Shown here: positions 22,807 to 34,599 of the stretch, in pieces
Numbering within the stretch: the stretch's first letter is position 1
Layout of the letters: each line of letters starts with the position of its first letter
Assembly (NCBI GenBank): GCA_000697665.1
Contig: KL197715.1
Span: 1,262,706-1,326,705, forward strand
Direction: 5' to 3'
Length of the DNA: 64,000 nucleotides
Origin: Jaapia argillacea MUCL 33604
Taxonomy: Eukaryota > Basidiomycota > Agaricomycetes > Jaapiales > Jaapiaceae
The notes under the pieces: generated by a model
Databases searched by the model: none
What the model was told of the DNA's origin: nothing
The model's input: only the letters and a program-made list of their open reading frames with translations
Program-made: the position numbers and the translations under genes

Positions 22807-25796
22807 TCATAAGTAGACAGCCTCCTCGGCCGAAGTCCCGAAGTTTTCAAGACGGGTCTCTTCACCCGCTTCGATATCTCTTCGCCTTCATCATCACTTG
22901 GGGGTTCAGACGCTTGAGGGGTTGCAGTACTTGAAGTGGTAGTGCTCGAAGGAGTAGATGAAGGAGAAGGGCGAGATTCGTCCGAGTGTTCAAGCGACTT
23001 GTCCGGAATCTACCTCAGTACCAAACGAACCGCAGACAAACATTAGCAAAGACAGGACACAGTAGATAGAAAGAATACGCACGGGTAGTCGCACAAGATA
23101 GGCTGTGAGGGTCGAAAAAGCGGCAGTGATAAACACAGCTCTTAGCGCAACATCATAGGACTCTGTAGCTGCTCGTTGAATTGCAGGGGGAAGGGTTGAG
23201 ACAAGGGTTGCAGAGTGACGAATTTTAGATATCATCTGGCAGAAATCCGAGACTGCGTTAGGAAAAGAGTTAGAGCGAAGCAGGAACCCAATATACCTCA
23301 TTTGCGTCGGGGACGTGAATTCGTTTTCGTAGCTCACGGTCCAGGACAGACTGGAAGATCGCGGACGAAACTGCGACTCCGGATACCTGGCCTGAAGTTT
23401 GTGGGCGTCGTAAGTATGCGGGAGGTTTGAAAAGGCCACAGCAATACATACCTACACCCCGGAATAATTGACCAAACCCTGTACCGACAGCCAGGGCATC
23501 TCCTAGTAGATAATTAACCATAAGTAATGATGTGGATGTGCAAAATGCACATTCTTACGAGGTAAATGTGCAAGCAAAGCGACTGAACAAAATCATTTCA
23601 ATAATCTTCCTACACGAGATCACGGCAGTACTCACTGAGCATAGTCTGCAATACAACGGCATTTCCGAAACCGAGCGGAATCTACCGAGAGCAAAGGTCG
23701 GAAATCTGGGCATGAACAGAGTAAAGCAAGATACTAACAATACTCAACCACAGCTGCGCAGGGTACGAGTCTCTCCGCATCGTCGAAACGAGAACCGCTC
23801 CGATGAAGGGGAAGATACCAAATGTGAGGTTGAGGGTTCTGTACTTTCCTGTGTGGTGCATGGCCCACCTGTCAACTGGAACGTTGAGTATTCTACACTT
23901 TTCTGATGAAACATTTAGTGGGACGTACCCGGCAAAAACAGCGCCCAATGATATCGCCACACAGTTAGGCATCAAATGCAAACCTGAGAAGGGTATCAAT
24001 CGATCAGTTTCCCTTCTTGTCCCGGTCTTATCCGCAGACAACTCACCAGCAGTGGAAGCGCTTGTCAATAACACAGTCTGGAACCACATCGGATAGAAAT
24101 ATGTGATCGAGAAGTTACAATTCGCCACTAAAAAGTTGCTTATCCCGACTAGGACTGGGATTTTCTGCTTCAGTAAGAAAGGTGCCAGGACGGGTTCTGG
24201 AGAAATCTTGATTTCGATGACAACGAAAGCGATGGCGAGGAGGATTGAAAGTGTTAATGGGACAATCACTGACGGTGAATCCCACTGTAAAGCAGAGTTC
24301 TCAGAGAAAGATGAATAGACAAAGGGGTGGAACTTACTGGTCGTTCGTCGTTGAATCTGTTGCTTAAAAAAATCAGGCAAGAACCGACCTGAGGAAATTC
24401 GTGAATGTTTATCTTCGACAGTCATAGACTTTCACGAACCGATCCGAGGAGTGTCGCACTACCCCAATAATCAATACGCTTCAACACATCGAGGGTACTC
24501 TTGCCTTTGCCCTGTAAAAAAACTCTTCAGAACCGGAACGACGAGACCCTGAGGAGGAACGAACAGGTGTGACGTAGTTCAGGTGCCACGACGTCAAGAC
24601 AAAAGAAATGAAGAATAAAGGCATCTGGAGTAAGAAAGCCCAGCGCCAGCCGAACCTATAATGTAATGCTCTTCTTAGATGGAAGACCCTCGTTTTGCAA
24701 AGGAAGCTAACCGGTCACTGATGAATCCTCCAAGAGGGCCACCCAAACCCATTCCGAGCTAAACATAAAGATCGATGATCAGGATGACAGAGATGGCGTC
24801 GTGCTGGAAGGCAACTTACACTGTTGAAAACACTTTGGATACCCTGGGTGAGCCCTCGTGACTAAAGCGAATTAGGAAATACAGCGCGATGATCGAAGAT
24901 AAAATACGGACCCGCATGCTGTACATATCGCTGACGATAATCCTATTGGGATGGTATGATTAACAACACAATCCTTAGGTATAAGAGTAGTCTACTCACG
25001 TCGAAGTGGTGAATATTCCACCGCCACCCAAGCCGCTCAACTATGAGTAACCACGTATTTTCAATGAGCAAGTCGGCAATATAACACAGCGAACGTACAA
25101 ATCTCCCAGCTATAAGCAATTCCATATTTCCTGATAGCCCACAGGCAAGGGTGCCTAATGCTGCAAAGAATACCGCAGCTTGATTGGCGCCTCTTCGACC
25201 CATAGCATTGCACAGTCGGCCATATAAAGGCGTGAAAGTACATGTCGCTAAAAGGTAACTGTCGGGTACGGTGAGGATCGTTTGAGCAACGATTCAAATG
25301 GAGACTTTTTACGCTGTTCCCAGCCAACTGGCTTGATGAGACCGTTGAAATTCGGAGGAGATCGTGGGGAGCACTGTCAAGGTCAGTTAGTAGTCATGAA
25401 GGAAGCTGTCTTTGGAACCATAGAAGGCATCTCCCCGCTAATAAGGTTCATAATGATTGAGATGACTCACAAGTTGCAACCAGAGTCGCTGCACACCGGC
25501 AGTCAGGTCAGACACATGTAGAAGAGTCCCTAGACGGATGTACCTACTATTCAAGGACTTCATCGAGGTGACATCAGCTTGGTAGTGGAACGGAAACAAT
25601 GTATACTCACAGAGAGGAAAGTCGCCACCCAAATACCAGCCAGAATCCCGTAGCGAGTTGAACGGGGAATTTCCAGCGGTCCCGGGCGCTTGATCAGCAC
25701 CTCCTCCTCCTCCTCTTCGTTCCCTTCTTGCATAGAAGGCCGCAGAGTTGCATCCTGGATCAAAGGATCTCTTTCAGTGGGGGCATAATTTGACAT
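22807..25796 (-). CDS. MFS transporter, 14-helix vacuolar amino-acid permease type (left copy)
   Basis: A proton-coupled membrane transporter of the DHA2 / Fnx-Vba-like type, which in other fungi moves basic amino acids or drugs, often at the vacuole. It is assembled from about 15 short exons. The start at 25796 gives MSNYAPTERDPLIQD, an acidic tail that could act as a vacuolar sorting signal. Then come ATLVAT-LLPTISSEFQRSHQ, SWLGTA, and motif A in LYGRLCNAMGRRGANQ. Next are GLGGGGIFTTS, GLTQGIQSVFNSLGMGLGG (motif C region), PLGGFISDR, several hydrophobic helices (IVPLTLSILLAIAFVVIE), GTGFGQLFRGVG, SGVAVSSAIFQSVLDRELRK, and a Ser-rich acidic tail ending AEEAVYL. All frames join with normal splice sites and no stop was found. 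The inverted second copy at 56552-59061 is dead. Confidence 0.82.
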
Positions 25797-26011
25797 CGGC
25801 GACCAGGATTAGGGAAGATTTTAGTGAACGGTCAAGGTCGTCCGCAAAAGCGAAAGTGAAGCGACGGGAGATAAAAGTGTTCGCCGAAGTGCCATTTCGG
25901 ACTGTGAAAGGGAAGGCCAAGATGACGTTCGTTGGGCGGGCTGATGGGAGACCGGTCCAGCGGACCGAGGCACCCGTGAACTTTGGAAGTTCGGCCCTTT
26001 GTTACTTGCAG
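25797..26011. promoter_or_regulatory. Divergent promoter, MFS / Loc1-like pair (left copy)
   Basis: About 215 bases separate the divergent MFS start (25796) and the first plausible ATG of the lysine-rich gene (26012). The same head-to-head arrangement is kept in the right copy (56319-56551), so the two genes may share regulation. Confidence 0.4.
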
Positions 26012-26592
26012 ATGGCGGCGACTGAGCCAAAAACTGTGGTGAAGCAGAAGGGAAAGAAGGGCAAGAAATTTGTCGAGCAGAAGGTACGATAGAATACTCT
26101 GTTCGTCTTCCTCACACTGAAATCTTGGACTTTTTAGAACGCAGCACTGGCACTGGCCGCTTTTGCCGCTGAAGCTCAGGAAGATAGAACGCGAGAAAAA
26201 GTTGAAAAGCGTCGCCCAACGCAAGTTAGTGTCGTGTTCACTGCTAATCACCATCTTGAGGGGATTCCATCAACGTTGCATGATATAGCCCTCTCCCACC
26301 AACCCACCGGATCGCAAGTCCAAGAGCTCATTGTCAAAGGATAAATTGGTGTGTTTATTCGTCATGCCTTCAATGAAGATATTTAGGATAAATTCCACCC
26401 ACTTTTTAGAATGAGAAGAAGGCGCTCATTGTTGCGGAACGAGCTAGGTTGAAGAAGGCTAAGGCGAAGGCCCGGAAGGCCTCCCATACCTCACACTCGC
26501 AAAAGCCTGTCAAGAATAATCAAGCCAACGAACCCGTAAGTAGTATGCCTTCCACAGAGATCAAACCGCGCAAAAAGGTATCATTTGCCTGA
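26012..26592 (+). CDS. Lysine-rich protein resembling the C-terminal part of Loc1 (left copy)
   Basis: Exons from 26012 read MAATEPKTVVKQKGKKGKKF, then after GTACG..TTTTAG a second exon (NAALALAAFAAEAQED, REKVEKRRPTQ). A short exon PSPTNPPDRK...KDKL follows. A last exon starts NEKKALIVAERARLKKAKAK and ends PRKKVSFA and stop. The GKKGKKF motif, the charged helical middle and the terminal KKVSFA resemble the yeast ribosome-assembly and mRNA-localisation protein Loc1, from memory. The usual Loc1 N-terminal half is not seen and only 215 bases separate this ATG from the MFS gene. So this is a truncated or diverged relative, or an unrelated basic nucleolar-type protein. The right copy at 55751-56318 keeps the same exons and ending. 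Confidence 0.5.
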
Positions 26593-27354
26593 GCTCGATG
26601 CATTGTAGTGAGTCTTTGTACTACTCAAGTCATCGTTTGGTGCGATCCTCACAGATCTCCCCGCTCGCAGAATCAACTTGATTCGCCGTCCTTAGGGTTG
26701 AAGTCAGATCTCTCAAAAGTCACACCTTGACGTTGATCTTTCGAGTGTCTAGAACCTTGAAATCCATACCCCACCCGCTATCCATCCACGGACAAGACGG
26801 CTTTCATCTTACTTGGCTTAGTTGGGGGTCAGCTATGTTCCGCGTGCATCTTGGAGGCAGGGTTCACACGTCATCTATCAACCCCCGCTCAGCTTACTTA
26901 GCCTCGTTTCATCTTGCAAAGCGGAATTGCCGAGGAGTGACCCATAACGTTAGGCGCTGGTTGTGAACCAGCAGCGACGGAGGCTTGGAGAACGGCCATG
27001 AACCGAGCCCAGTAGTGCACGGAGAAAATATATACCATAAGCTGGATCAAGTTATTTGGGGACATTCCAAGGCTTGCGCAAGGCGACTTCACATGACCTG
27101 GGCGATCACCGTGAGAATTTGGACTTCGCCCTGTGGTCATTACTCCACTTGTGCTGCCAGCGCGCAAAACATTCTTCACAAACTCTGTGATCCTTAACGA
27201 GGGCGTTAGACCGCTGTCTACCTCTTCGAGGTTGACTCTCAGTTCCCTTGTTGACTCAGCGTCGCCCGGATTGCGCTGGAGGCAACCGTGAACATCCTAT
27301 CTCTTGGTCGAAGTGCCCAAGACCCAAGTACCAATCGCACACACTTGGAGAACA
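26593..27354. other. F-box 3' relic, spacer relic and promoter of copy J
   Basis: No intact gene. Near 26645-26680 a sequence like the last intron and exon of F-box copy E is seen (CGCTCGCAG followed by AATCAACTTGATTCG), although no F-box body precedes it. A shorter form of the conserved spacer follows (to about 26900). From about 27000 the sequence matches the upstream region of F-box copy R in the right module, apart from an insertion present only on the right (54886-55267). Confidence 0.5.
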
Positions 27355-28980
27355 ATGGGCGATAGAAATGACATTGTGAAGTGGCCTAATGCTCCGTGGA
27401 AACGTCCTTTAGTCAAGGGTTTGCGGTTATTCCATCGAGTGAGTTCGTATTCTCTGCCCTCACAGTTGGTACAGATTTCATCGTGACAAGCAACGACCTC
27501 CGAAAGAAGCCAACGGGGTAGCAAAGGCACCAGGAAACACCTATATCCCTCCAGAACCCCTCGCGGAGATCTTCAGATACCTGGAGCCTGCCTGGCGCTA
27601 CCACGAGGTATATACTCCTTGCGGCGACCGGCCGTCTCTCCGAGACCTCAACTCTGCTATTTTGGTATGCAGAGCTTGGTATGCGAGCGGACTTGAGTTC
27701 CTATACAGGAGCAACTCGGCGCGCAGGATTCGTTCACTCACGGATGCCATTATGGTCAATCCTGAGCTGGTCGGACGCATCCAATCTATCGTCATACCCG
27801 AATTCCCCATGATTTTAATGATTCCCGTCATCACCGTTTCTTCAATCCTCTGACCCCATCACCGGAAACGAACCTAATCCGTATCTTGAAGGCGTGTAAC
27901 AATCTCCACTCCATCAGTATCGCCTACTCTCGATCACTTCCCGCCCGACAACCCTTTCATATCCTATTAGGCTTTCCAAATCTGACTGGCCTTAAACGAC
28001 TTTATCTCAGCGGATTGCCCTTCGTCAGGAACCATAGTATCTCCCTCATCCCTTGTGGTTCCCTTCCATGTCTCGAAGAACTCTACGTCGAGAACACTTT
28101 CATCGATTGGTTGACGCCGGACCCTGCTCTCCCGTCCCTTCATACCCTCAGCCTGTCTATGTCACTGATCCCTTCACACTTGACCCGTATTCAACACTTG
28201 GAACTCGTGAGCACTTCGACGTCCGCGGATAGCCAGAACCACATCGATAGTCTCAATCAACTCGCTCATACATTAATCTCACTCGCCATCCTTCGCACAT
28301 GCAACCTCATGACTCCAGCCGATAGGTTCGAAAACCTCCGACACCTGACCTTGGATCTCACAGCTTTTATACCAAATCAGTTTGCCATCCCATTGGCGAT
28401 CCAACTGACTCTCGTGTTCGACCAATTCCCCCCCAAGTTGGTGACTTTGACTATTTTGGTCCCCTTCTATGAAGACTTCGATGCCGCGATTTCTGAAGAA
28501 TCGACAGACCTTCAGAGGTCAATCCGCCAGTCATTAACAAAGGCCTTGTTGTCGAGCATGCCTCCCGTTCATTCCTTGAAATATATCTACATTGAGGGTT
28601 CCAAATCGATTTGGGGCCCCACAACAGAGGGGTTCGCCATCTCGCTCGAACCGAAAGGCATCAAGGTAACCTTTGTTCTTTTAGGTATGTCCGATTCGTA
28701 GCTTGGAATGATTATAGTTTTACTTACACATGGCGACGACAATTCGGCGTCTCAAGATGGCCTCAATAAGTTGATGGCGTCAAGACGTTCCCATTTGCGA
28801 TCTCAGGATTATGGTGGAAGTTCGTTTGGGAAACCTTGGCGTGTGTTCTCCTCATGCTGCCGCGCTGCTGGGGCGATGCTGATTGCTCCTCGTCTCGCAG
28901 ACCCGACCAGATTTACTGGTGTCTTCGGTCGAAGTTGTGTTCCCCGATATATTCCGAGCCTTAAGCTTGATGCTAAATGA
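27355..28980 (+). pseudogene. F-box family gene with one frameshift (copy J)
   Basis: Inverted-duplicate partner of the intact gene at 53015-54623. Exon 1 is MGDRNDIVKWPNAPWKR ending at a GTGAGT donor (27439). Exon 2 begins QRPPKEANG, with the F-box-like YIPPEPLAEIFRYLE and AILVCRAWYASGLEFLYR. Near 27803 one base is missing relative to copy R (IPE-SPHYY), moving the frame; after it, LIRILKACNNLHSISIAYS continues in the shifted frame up to VTFVLLG. Exon 3 (DNSASQDGLNKL...FGKPW) and a longer exon 4 ending LKLDAK and stop at 28980 follow. Intron 1 ends AAG instead of CAG. One frameshift suggests recent inactivation or a consensus error. Confidence 0.7.
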
Positions 28981-29249
28981 GGGATGAGCTCGGGCCATGG
29001 TCGCTAGATGTGTTGGTGTTGAGGCTCAGGGATGGTTGCTCTTCATTGGTGAGCTGTTGTCCGTTCGAATGTTGCTTCCAATTGTTTCATCATTATCCCC
29101 GTATAAATTCACTCACTGAGGTCCTTAACACACAGATGAATGTCCACCTCCACCCAACATTTATGTCTTTCGGTCGACGAGTCGTGCCCCGGGTCCAGAG
29201 TCATTGTAACGAATGAAATCCGTTAAAAGCCCTCGCTGGAGATTTGACA

Positions 29250-32050
29250 CCGTCCCAAGAGTCAGAGTGCTAGTTTCATGTAGAAATGCCCATCCCACCA
29301 AACCCACTTCATTAAGTTGTTCCTGAAGCCTACTCGAATCATGCCCGTGTTCGGCACTCGAACTTTTCTCGCTATTCCAGCGCTATCGCAAAATGCCGAG
29401 GGCCCGGAACAATTGGACGCTTGCCTTCTTTCCACGACCGTGTTTATCTGATGGACGGTCGTGAACCCCGTCAAGACGTACATGGAAAACGCTTTATGTT
29501 CTTCCTCGAAGTTTGAAATGTATTGGGGGGGGGTAGGGCTTTACGATACGCCTTCCGCCCTGGACTAACATTCATTCAGCAAGATGGTGACGAACCTCAA
29601 ATGTCACCGATCATCTTATGTGAATGCTTCGCTGGCTCTCCCGAGGGTACGTGTTTCCGCCGCGGATAAGATATGATGTAACTCACACCTCTTAACACCG
29701 CCGTCTCAATACAGAACCCCCAGATCATCTACTCACACATCGTGTGCACCGAACATCTCGACTAACTCTCTAAGGCCGTTCACGTCGAATCCCATTACCA
29801 AGGCGAATGAAGCACTCTTATTTACAACTTTTTGGCTGGCACTCCTCACCCGGCCTTTCTAGAAGCCTCCATAAAGTCTGGTTCCCTTTGTTGAGATACA
29901 ACATCCCATTATCCACTCACTTTGGTTTCTTAAACTTAGTTCACGCTCTACCAAATCTGGGGATTTGTTCTCCAAGCCTTTAGCCAGCCTCGTCTGGTCA
30001 TCACCTTATCGAATCTGAAATATCACCACCCGAGAAATCTCTGGAGGCAGGATGACATTCGGGATGCAAACTTGTCTCTGCCTTTATTTCCTGGAGGTTA
30101 GCCCTTCAGAAAGAATAATTACACGCTGATCAGACCTTTCTTTGTATCCCTCCGAAAGTTCTCTCTGCATCCTGAGACAAGGGGGTAAAGAGGACATACT
30201 TAAATTACCGAAGGAAAAGTTCTCTCCAATCATCATAACCAATGCCAGTCGCACTACGGTATACCGTTTTCCTCTCTCTTCTCCCAATTTATTCCACGAT
30301 TCTTCGGCAACGTGGCCCGGAATACGAATGCTCTGCTTCCTAGGATCCCCTCTAAACCAGAGACTTGCTCCTAGAGGCTCGTGGATAATCAAAGTTCCCT
30401 GTGCTTGAAGTCGCCGCCAGCCCTCCCTCTCCATCAAGTCCTCTCATGAGCAGACTTTGTGAGGGGGGGATTCAGGATGAGCTACGGCTAGGGAGGAGTA
30501 CTACAGTAGCACGTGCACGATTTTCTGAACTGAACAGGACATAATTATCGTTACAATCAAGCTTCTGTCAAGATAGTGGTGAAGCGTGCTCGAAGTACCG
30601 AATCTGTATGTAAATGATCAAATTTCCATCTGATTGATCCTGCCATCCCATTTTTCTGACTTTTCTGACAGTTCGAACCAACTTCGTAATTTCATCCCGA
30701 GGAGGTTAATCTGCCGTTGGCTTTCAAGGTTTGTTGTCTTCCACTTCTTAGATATCTTTGGTTTTCAATTATTACTTGAGGGAGACCCTGCACGTTTTTA
30801 GTCGAGGTTCTTCGACCGCACTCATCCCGCAAAGGGCACTTCAATCCACTCTTCGAATTCTCCGGCTCAAGGTGGTTTCCTGATGTAAGGTTTACTTGGC
30901 TCCAGGAGATGGGTCCCTGCCCCCTGGGTGAGGAATGCCTCATGGCGTATCTATGATTCCGTCATCTCGAGTTCTCGTCCCGTTCCGGTGTTCTTGAGAC
31001 TTGCCCCCGTTCCATCTCTCGAAGAACACATCGGGAGATCCCTGCTGCCATGCCGCCACCCTAGAGACTTCCCATAGGATTTCCTCTGATTTTCCAGTTC
31101 TCAGACCTGCCTGATGCCGTACATAGTGATCTATGGCTGTCCCTGCGGCGAGGTGGTCGATTTCTGATTGCAACGAGACTATCAATCAACTCGGATCCCG
31201 ATTCCGGCCATTTCGACGCTCGTTCCATCTTCGCGGTTATAATACCACCTCTAGACAGAGGGGCAGCGCTCTGGTGCCTACAGCTGCTGCTTCGTCGCAT
31301 TTTCAAATTGAAACTGCCATCCCTTACCTTCCCGAATATTCCCTTCCGAGCTCCGAACGGAACACAGGGACTCTTCCGTGTTTAGGAGTGAAGGAATGCT
31401 GGGGGCTGTGTTAATGTAAGGTGTCCGAGTTGACACAGAGGCTTCCCTGTCGTCTCTCTTGTCGATCTTCTTCCCTCCGTCCAACAACGGAGATGAAATC
31501 CACCCCGACTCCGTGAAAAACACTCTGAACCACGTCTGGAATCGTCTCGATCGTTTACTCTATGGCAATATAGATATCTGTTGCTGCTGAGGGGACCGAT
31601 GACGCAATGTTATCTCCCATCTCTTTGACCTGATCCCAGGAACTTGGTGAATAGTCGATTCGCGCCGGCTCTTCCAGCAAGCTCCATATCTCGGCTGATT
31701 GAACCTGGAGAAATGAAGATGCCGCGACACCATCTACATGTATTTAAGCTTGCACTCATGTTCCATCTCATGATCCAGTACATACGGCTTACCGACTTGG
31801 CGCTCTGAATTCGATCTATGATTTGGACCCCCCCTCAAGTTCCATGGAATAGTTACACCTGACTCTCTGCTCTTGTAACGGATTGAGTAACGTTGTTTTG
31901 AAGATGTTGACCCCAATTCCCACTGTTGGACGGTGTTCCAAAATTGAAGTTAGTGAATCTCGAGGTCGAGTTCGCTAATATATACTTTCACTCACCGACC
32001 GCTATCGCACTCTCCCAGGGTGCCGGTTACCCCGCAATCGATCGATCTCC
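29250..32050. other. Gene-poor gap inside the left module
   Basis: About 2.8 kb between the two duplicated blocks of the left module. It is absent from the right module, where the blocks are ordered differently. I find no gene model that holds. The best stretch, on the minus strand near 30940-31185 (DHLAAGTAIDHYVRHQAG), has coding-like composition but is broken on both sides and matches nothing I know. A run of nine or more G is at about 29525. It may be the remains of an old mobile element or an unrecognised decayed gene. Confidence 0.3.
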
Positions 32051-32570
32051 TCTCAAGTGTCAACGGCCTGTATGATTGAGTTGGGGTTGCAGATATTTCA
32101 CTCCCCCTCTCCTCGTTGTCGAACCCAGGGCTATCTCCTCTCTGATGGATACGAATGCTATGATAGCCTTAGCTTCTGGCGCCTTTGAATTTGAATACCA
32201 TTTACCTCCAACTCTTGATCCCACATCAGTCGATTGGAATTCAATATGAGGTGTTGCACTCCGTGTGAACAGGACGGCAAGCCGACAGACTCATCGAGGG
32301 TCAAACCGGTACATAGCAGCGTAATCACCCCGCACACCTTTAAATGTCAGGAAGATTTCGTTGATGGCAAAGCTGAAAATTTGATGTGACGACTAAGATT
32401 CTGGATGAAGGTGCGCATCATCGATGGTTTCTCGTGGACAAGGAACACACACACTCTTCCAATTCATCTCGATGCGACCCCGTGCCCGGCTCTGGTGTGG
32501 TTCAACATCGAATGTGTTTCAAGAGTATCTACTGGCGATTACTCGGGTGGTCGATTTCGACGAGGTAACA
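32050..32570. repeat. 3' flank of the left Zn2Cys6 gene, shared with the right module
   Basis: Similar in inverted orientation to about 62659-63160. Shared pieces are GCCATCAACGAAATCTTCC (near 32350 on the minus strand and 62866) and TTCGACAACGA with GATAGCCCTGGG (near 32118-32138 and 63129-63149). It marks one edge of the duplicated block. Confidence 0.6.
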
Positions 32571-34054
32571 CTACGTCCCCCACGGGCTTGAACCACCCAC
32601 CAAACCCTGCCATTCGAGCTGTTGACCAACGTCAACAACGGGAAGACTCACTGGCCACGCAACACCCCAGTCAGCCTGGTAGGGAGACGGTGCATGGTGG
32701 GCTGGGACGTCATAACGATGATGAGGTAGAGGTGAATACCGATCACCTATCGTCGCTTTCGTCAGCTAGCGGACCATATGGACAAGATCATATATTCGAC
32801 TCACCGATAGGGTGATGGTCCGGTATTGGTAAGTTGTGAGGTGTGTGAGGAGCAGATTCTGGCTCTAGGGATGGGAGGTGGGAGCCATAACCTGAGTCTG
32901 TGGGTATACGCGCTATTAGATTTGATGGCGACGAAGAAGTAGCCCGACCGATGGGTGAATGCGAAAGGGCTAAAAATCTCGGGGATGGGTGTATTGAATC
33001 GGTGGAGGGAGGAGGGAGGTGTAAAGTGGGCTCTCGGTAGCCGACTGGGGGCATTGAAGTTCTTAAATCTGATGTGATGTCAGCACTGTAGAGTCAGTGA
33101 GTCGAGGAGGAGAATAGAATTTACCTTCATACGGCGTCATCTGTTCCGTACTTTCCAGCGAGTGACTCCTCGATAGATTGGGCGATGGTAGACCAGGTGG
33201 ACGCTCGAGTTGGAACCGCACTGATGGTCTCGTATCTGTTGTACATGATCGCGAAAGATCAGGGGCCGAACAGATGGGTACACCGGCAACTTCACCTTGA
33301 TATGAAGTGATCTGCTCGCGGCTGTTCCTCGACAGTCTTCTCGACGGGTCGTTAGACGACGGGCTAGGAGTAGGAGCGCCTTGCAGGATGTAATCCAGCA
33401 TTTCCTTTTTCGTTGAAGTTGAGGCTCGTAGAGCTCCACCGTCATCGGAACCGAAAGGGCCCTGTTCAATCATTTCAATGACTTGAAGTTTCGTTGGATC
33501 ACGACGTAGGTCGGCGATGAGACTTTGGGCTCCGACGTCTTGAGACCCGATGATTGCTCGCAGAAGGCCTTCGACTTCTTGAAGACGCCTTTCGAGCGCC
33601 TTTACGTATCTACGAAAACAAGTTAGGGTATAGAACGCCGGACAGTGGTCGAGAGGTTGGCTCACCCTTTGGGAGGACCACGCTTATGAAGGGGTCCTTA
33701 GTAAAGATGAAAACGCGTTAGTTACAGGGGAAGGGGAATGGTTGCAAGACTAAATGAACCTGTATATGTACAAGCTAAGAGACGCTCAGAAAATCGGTAA
33801 TGGCGAAGAGTAGATCTGTTCAGATACTCACTCATCCCAAAGGAAATACATGTGCGGCATGGTTGTTGTGACTCAGACTCCGAACCAGAGCGAATGCATT
33901 TGTTCCTGGTACGACGACAGCGGTCGCATGCTGCGAAGGTAAAAGTAAGGTCAGTACTGCTGTCAAACAGAACATGAATGACTGTACCCCGTGTAATGCG
34001 ACTTTGCGACTTGTCCGAGTCAGACGAATTGGCGCGAGCTGTGCGAGGTGACAT
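32571..34054 (-). CDS. Zn2Cys6 transcription factor (left copy)
   Basis: Gal4-type regulator. The start at 34054 reads MSPRTARANSSDSDKS. After intron 1 comes CDRCRRTRNKC, then CRTCISFGM. The last cysteine of the C-x2-C-x6-C-x12-C-x2-C-x6-C cluster is supplied by a 15-nt microexon (33760-33774, TCTYT). Then GPLHKRGPPKG and, across a splice, YVKALERRLQEVEGLLRAII form the linker and dimerising coiled coil common in agaricomycete factors. The rest is Ser/Pro-rich (RRLSRNSREQITSYQ, SGYGSHLPSLEPES) and the final exon ends SSPWGT and stop at 32571. No middle-homology domain is seen, so it belongs to the short form of the family. All junctions are open. The right copy at 61169 is also intact. Confidence 0.82.
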
Positions 34055-34599
34055 GGTGGAAAGTTGGAGGCGTTCCTTCTGAGTTTGGTAGGACCATATA
34101 TATGAGAAGCGATCTCGAAACTACCCCAGATCTTAATTGCTTCAGGAAATGGCCAAGGCACCTGGCGAAACGTCATTATCCAGAAGCTGAGAACACACAA
34201 AACAAGCTCCGGCACCGAGGCAAGGTTAGCTTTCAGAGATTAGAGAGAGAGATCCTGCATACCCTCGATCGATTGTCCATGAAAGGGGAATCAGCAGTCA
34301 AAGTGGAGCGACTACGGCTCTAAGTGAATCTCCATGATGGAATGAGGGGGCATGTTCAAGGGGCGCCTTCCCTTTTCGAAATATCACGAACTCGATGAGC
34401 TCCATGCTGCCGGCTCGACGATGCCAGACTGTACAGTAACGGAGGCAAAAACATCGATGTATGTGAGATGGTCGCCGAGCTATTGGAAAACATTCTCAAC
34501 TTCTGCAATTCATATGATTCAGCGACTCAGCGCACCTGTTGGGGCGGGGTGAATATCAGAAGCGGTCAACCCACCAAGATAGTGCTAGAACTTAGATAG

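Noticed and set aside
30084-31185. Possible remains of a coding mobile element in the gene-poor gap
   Set aside because: No recognisable domain, no terminal repeats and no target duplication could be found by eye, so no element is claimed.
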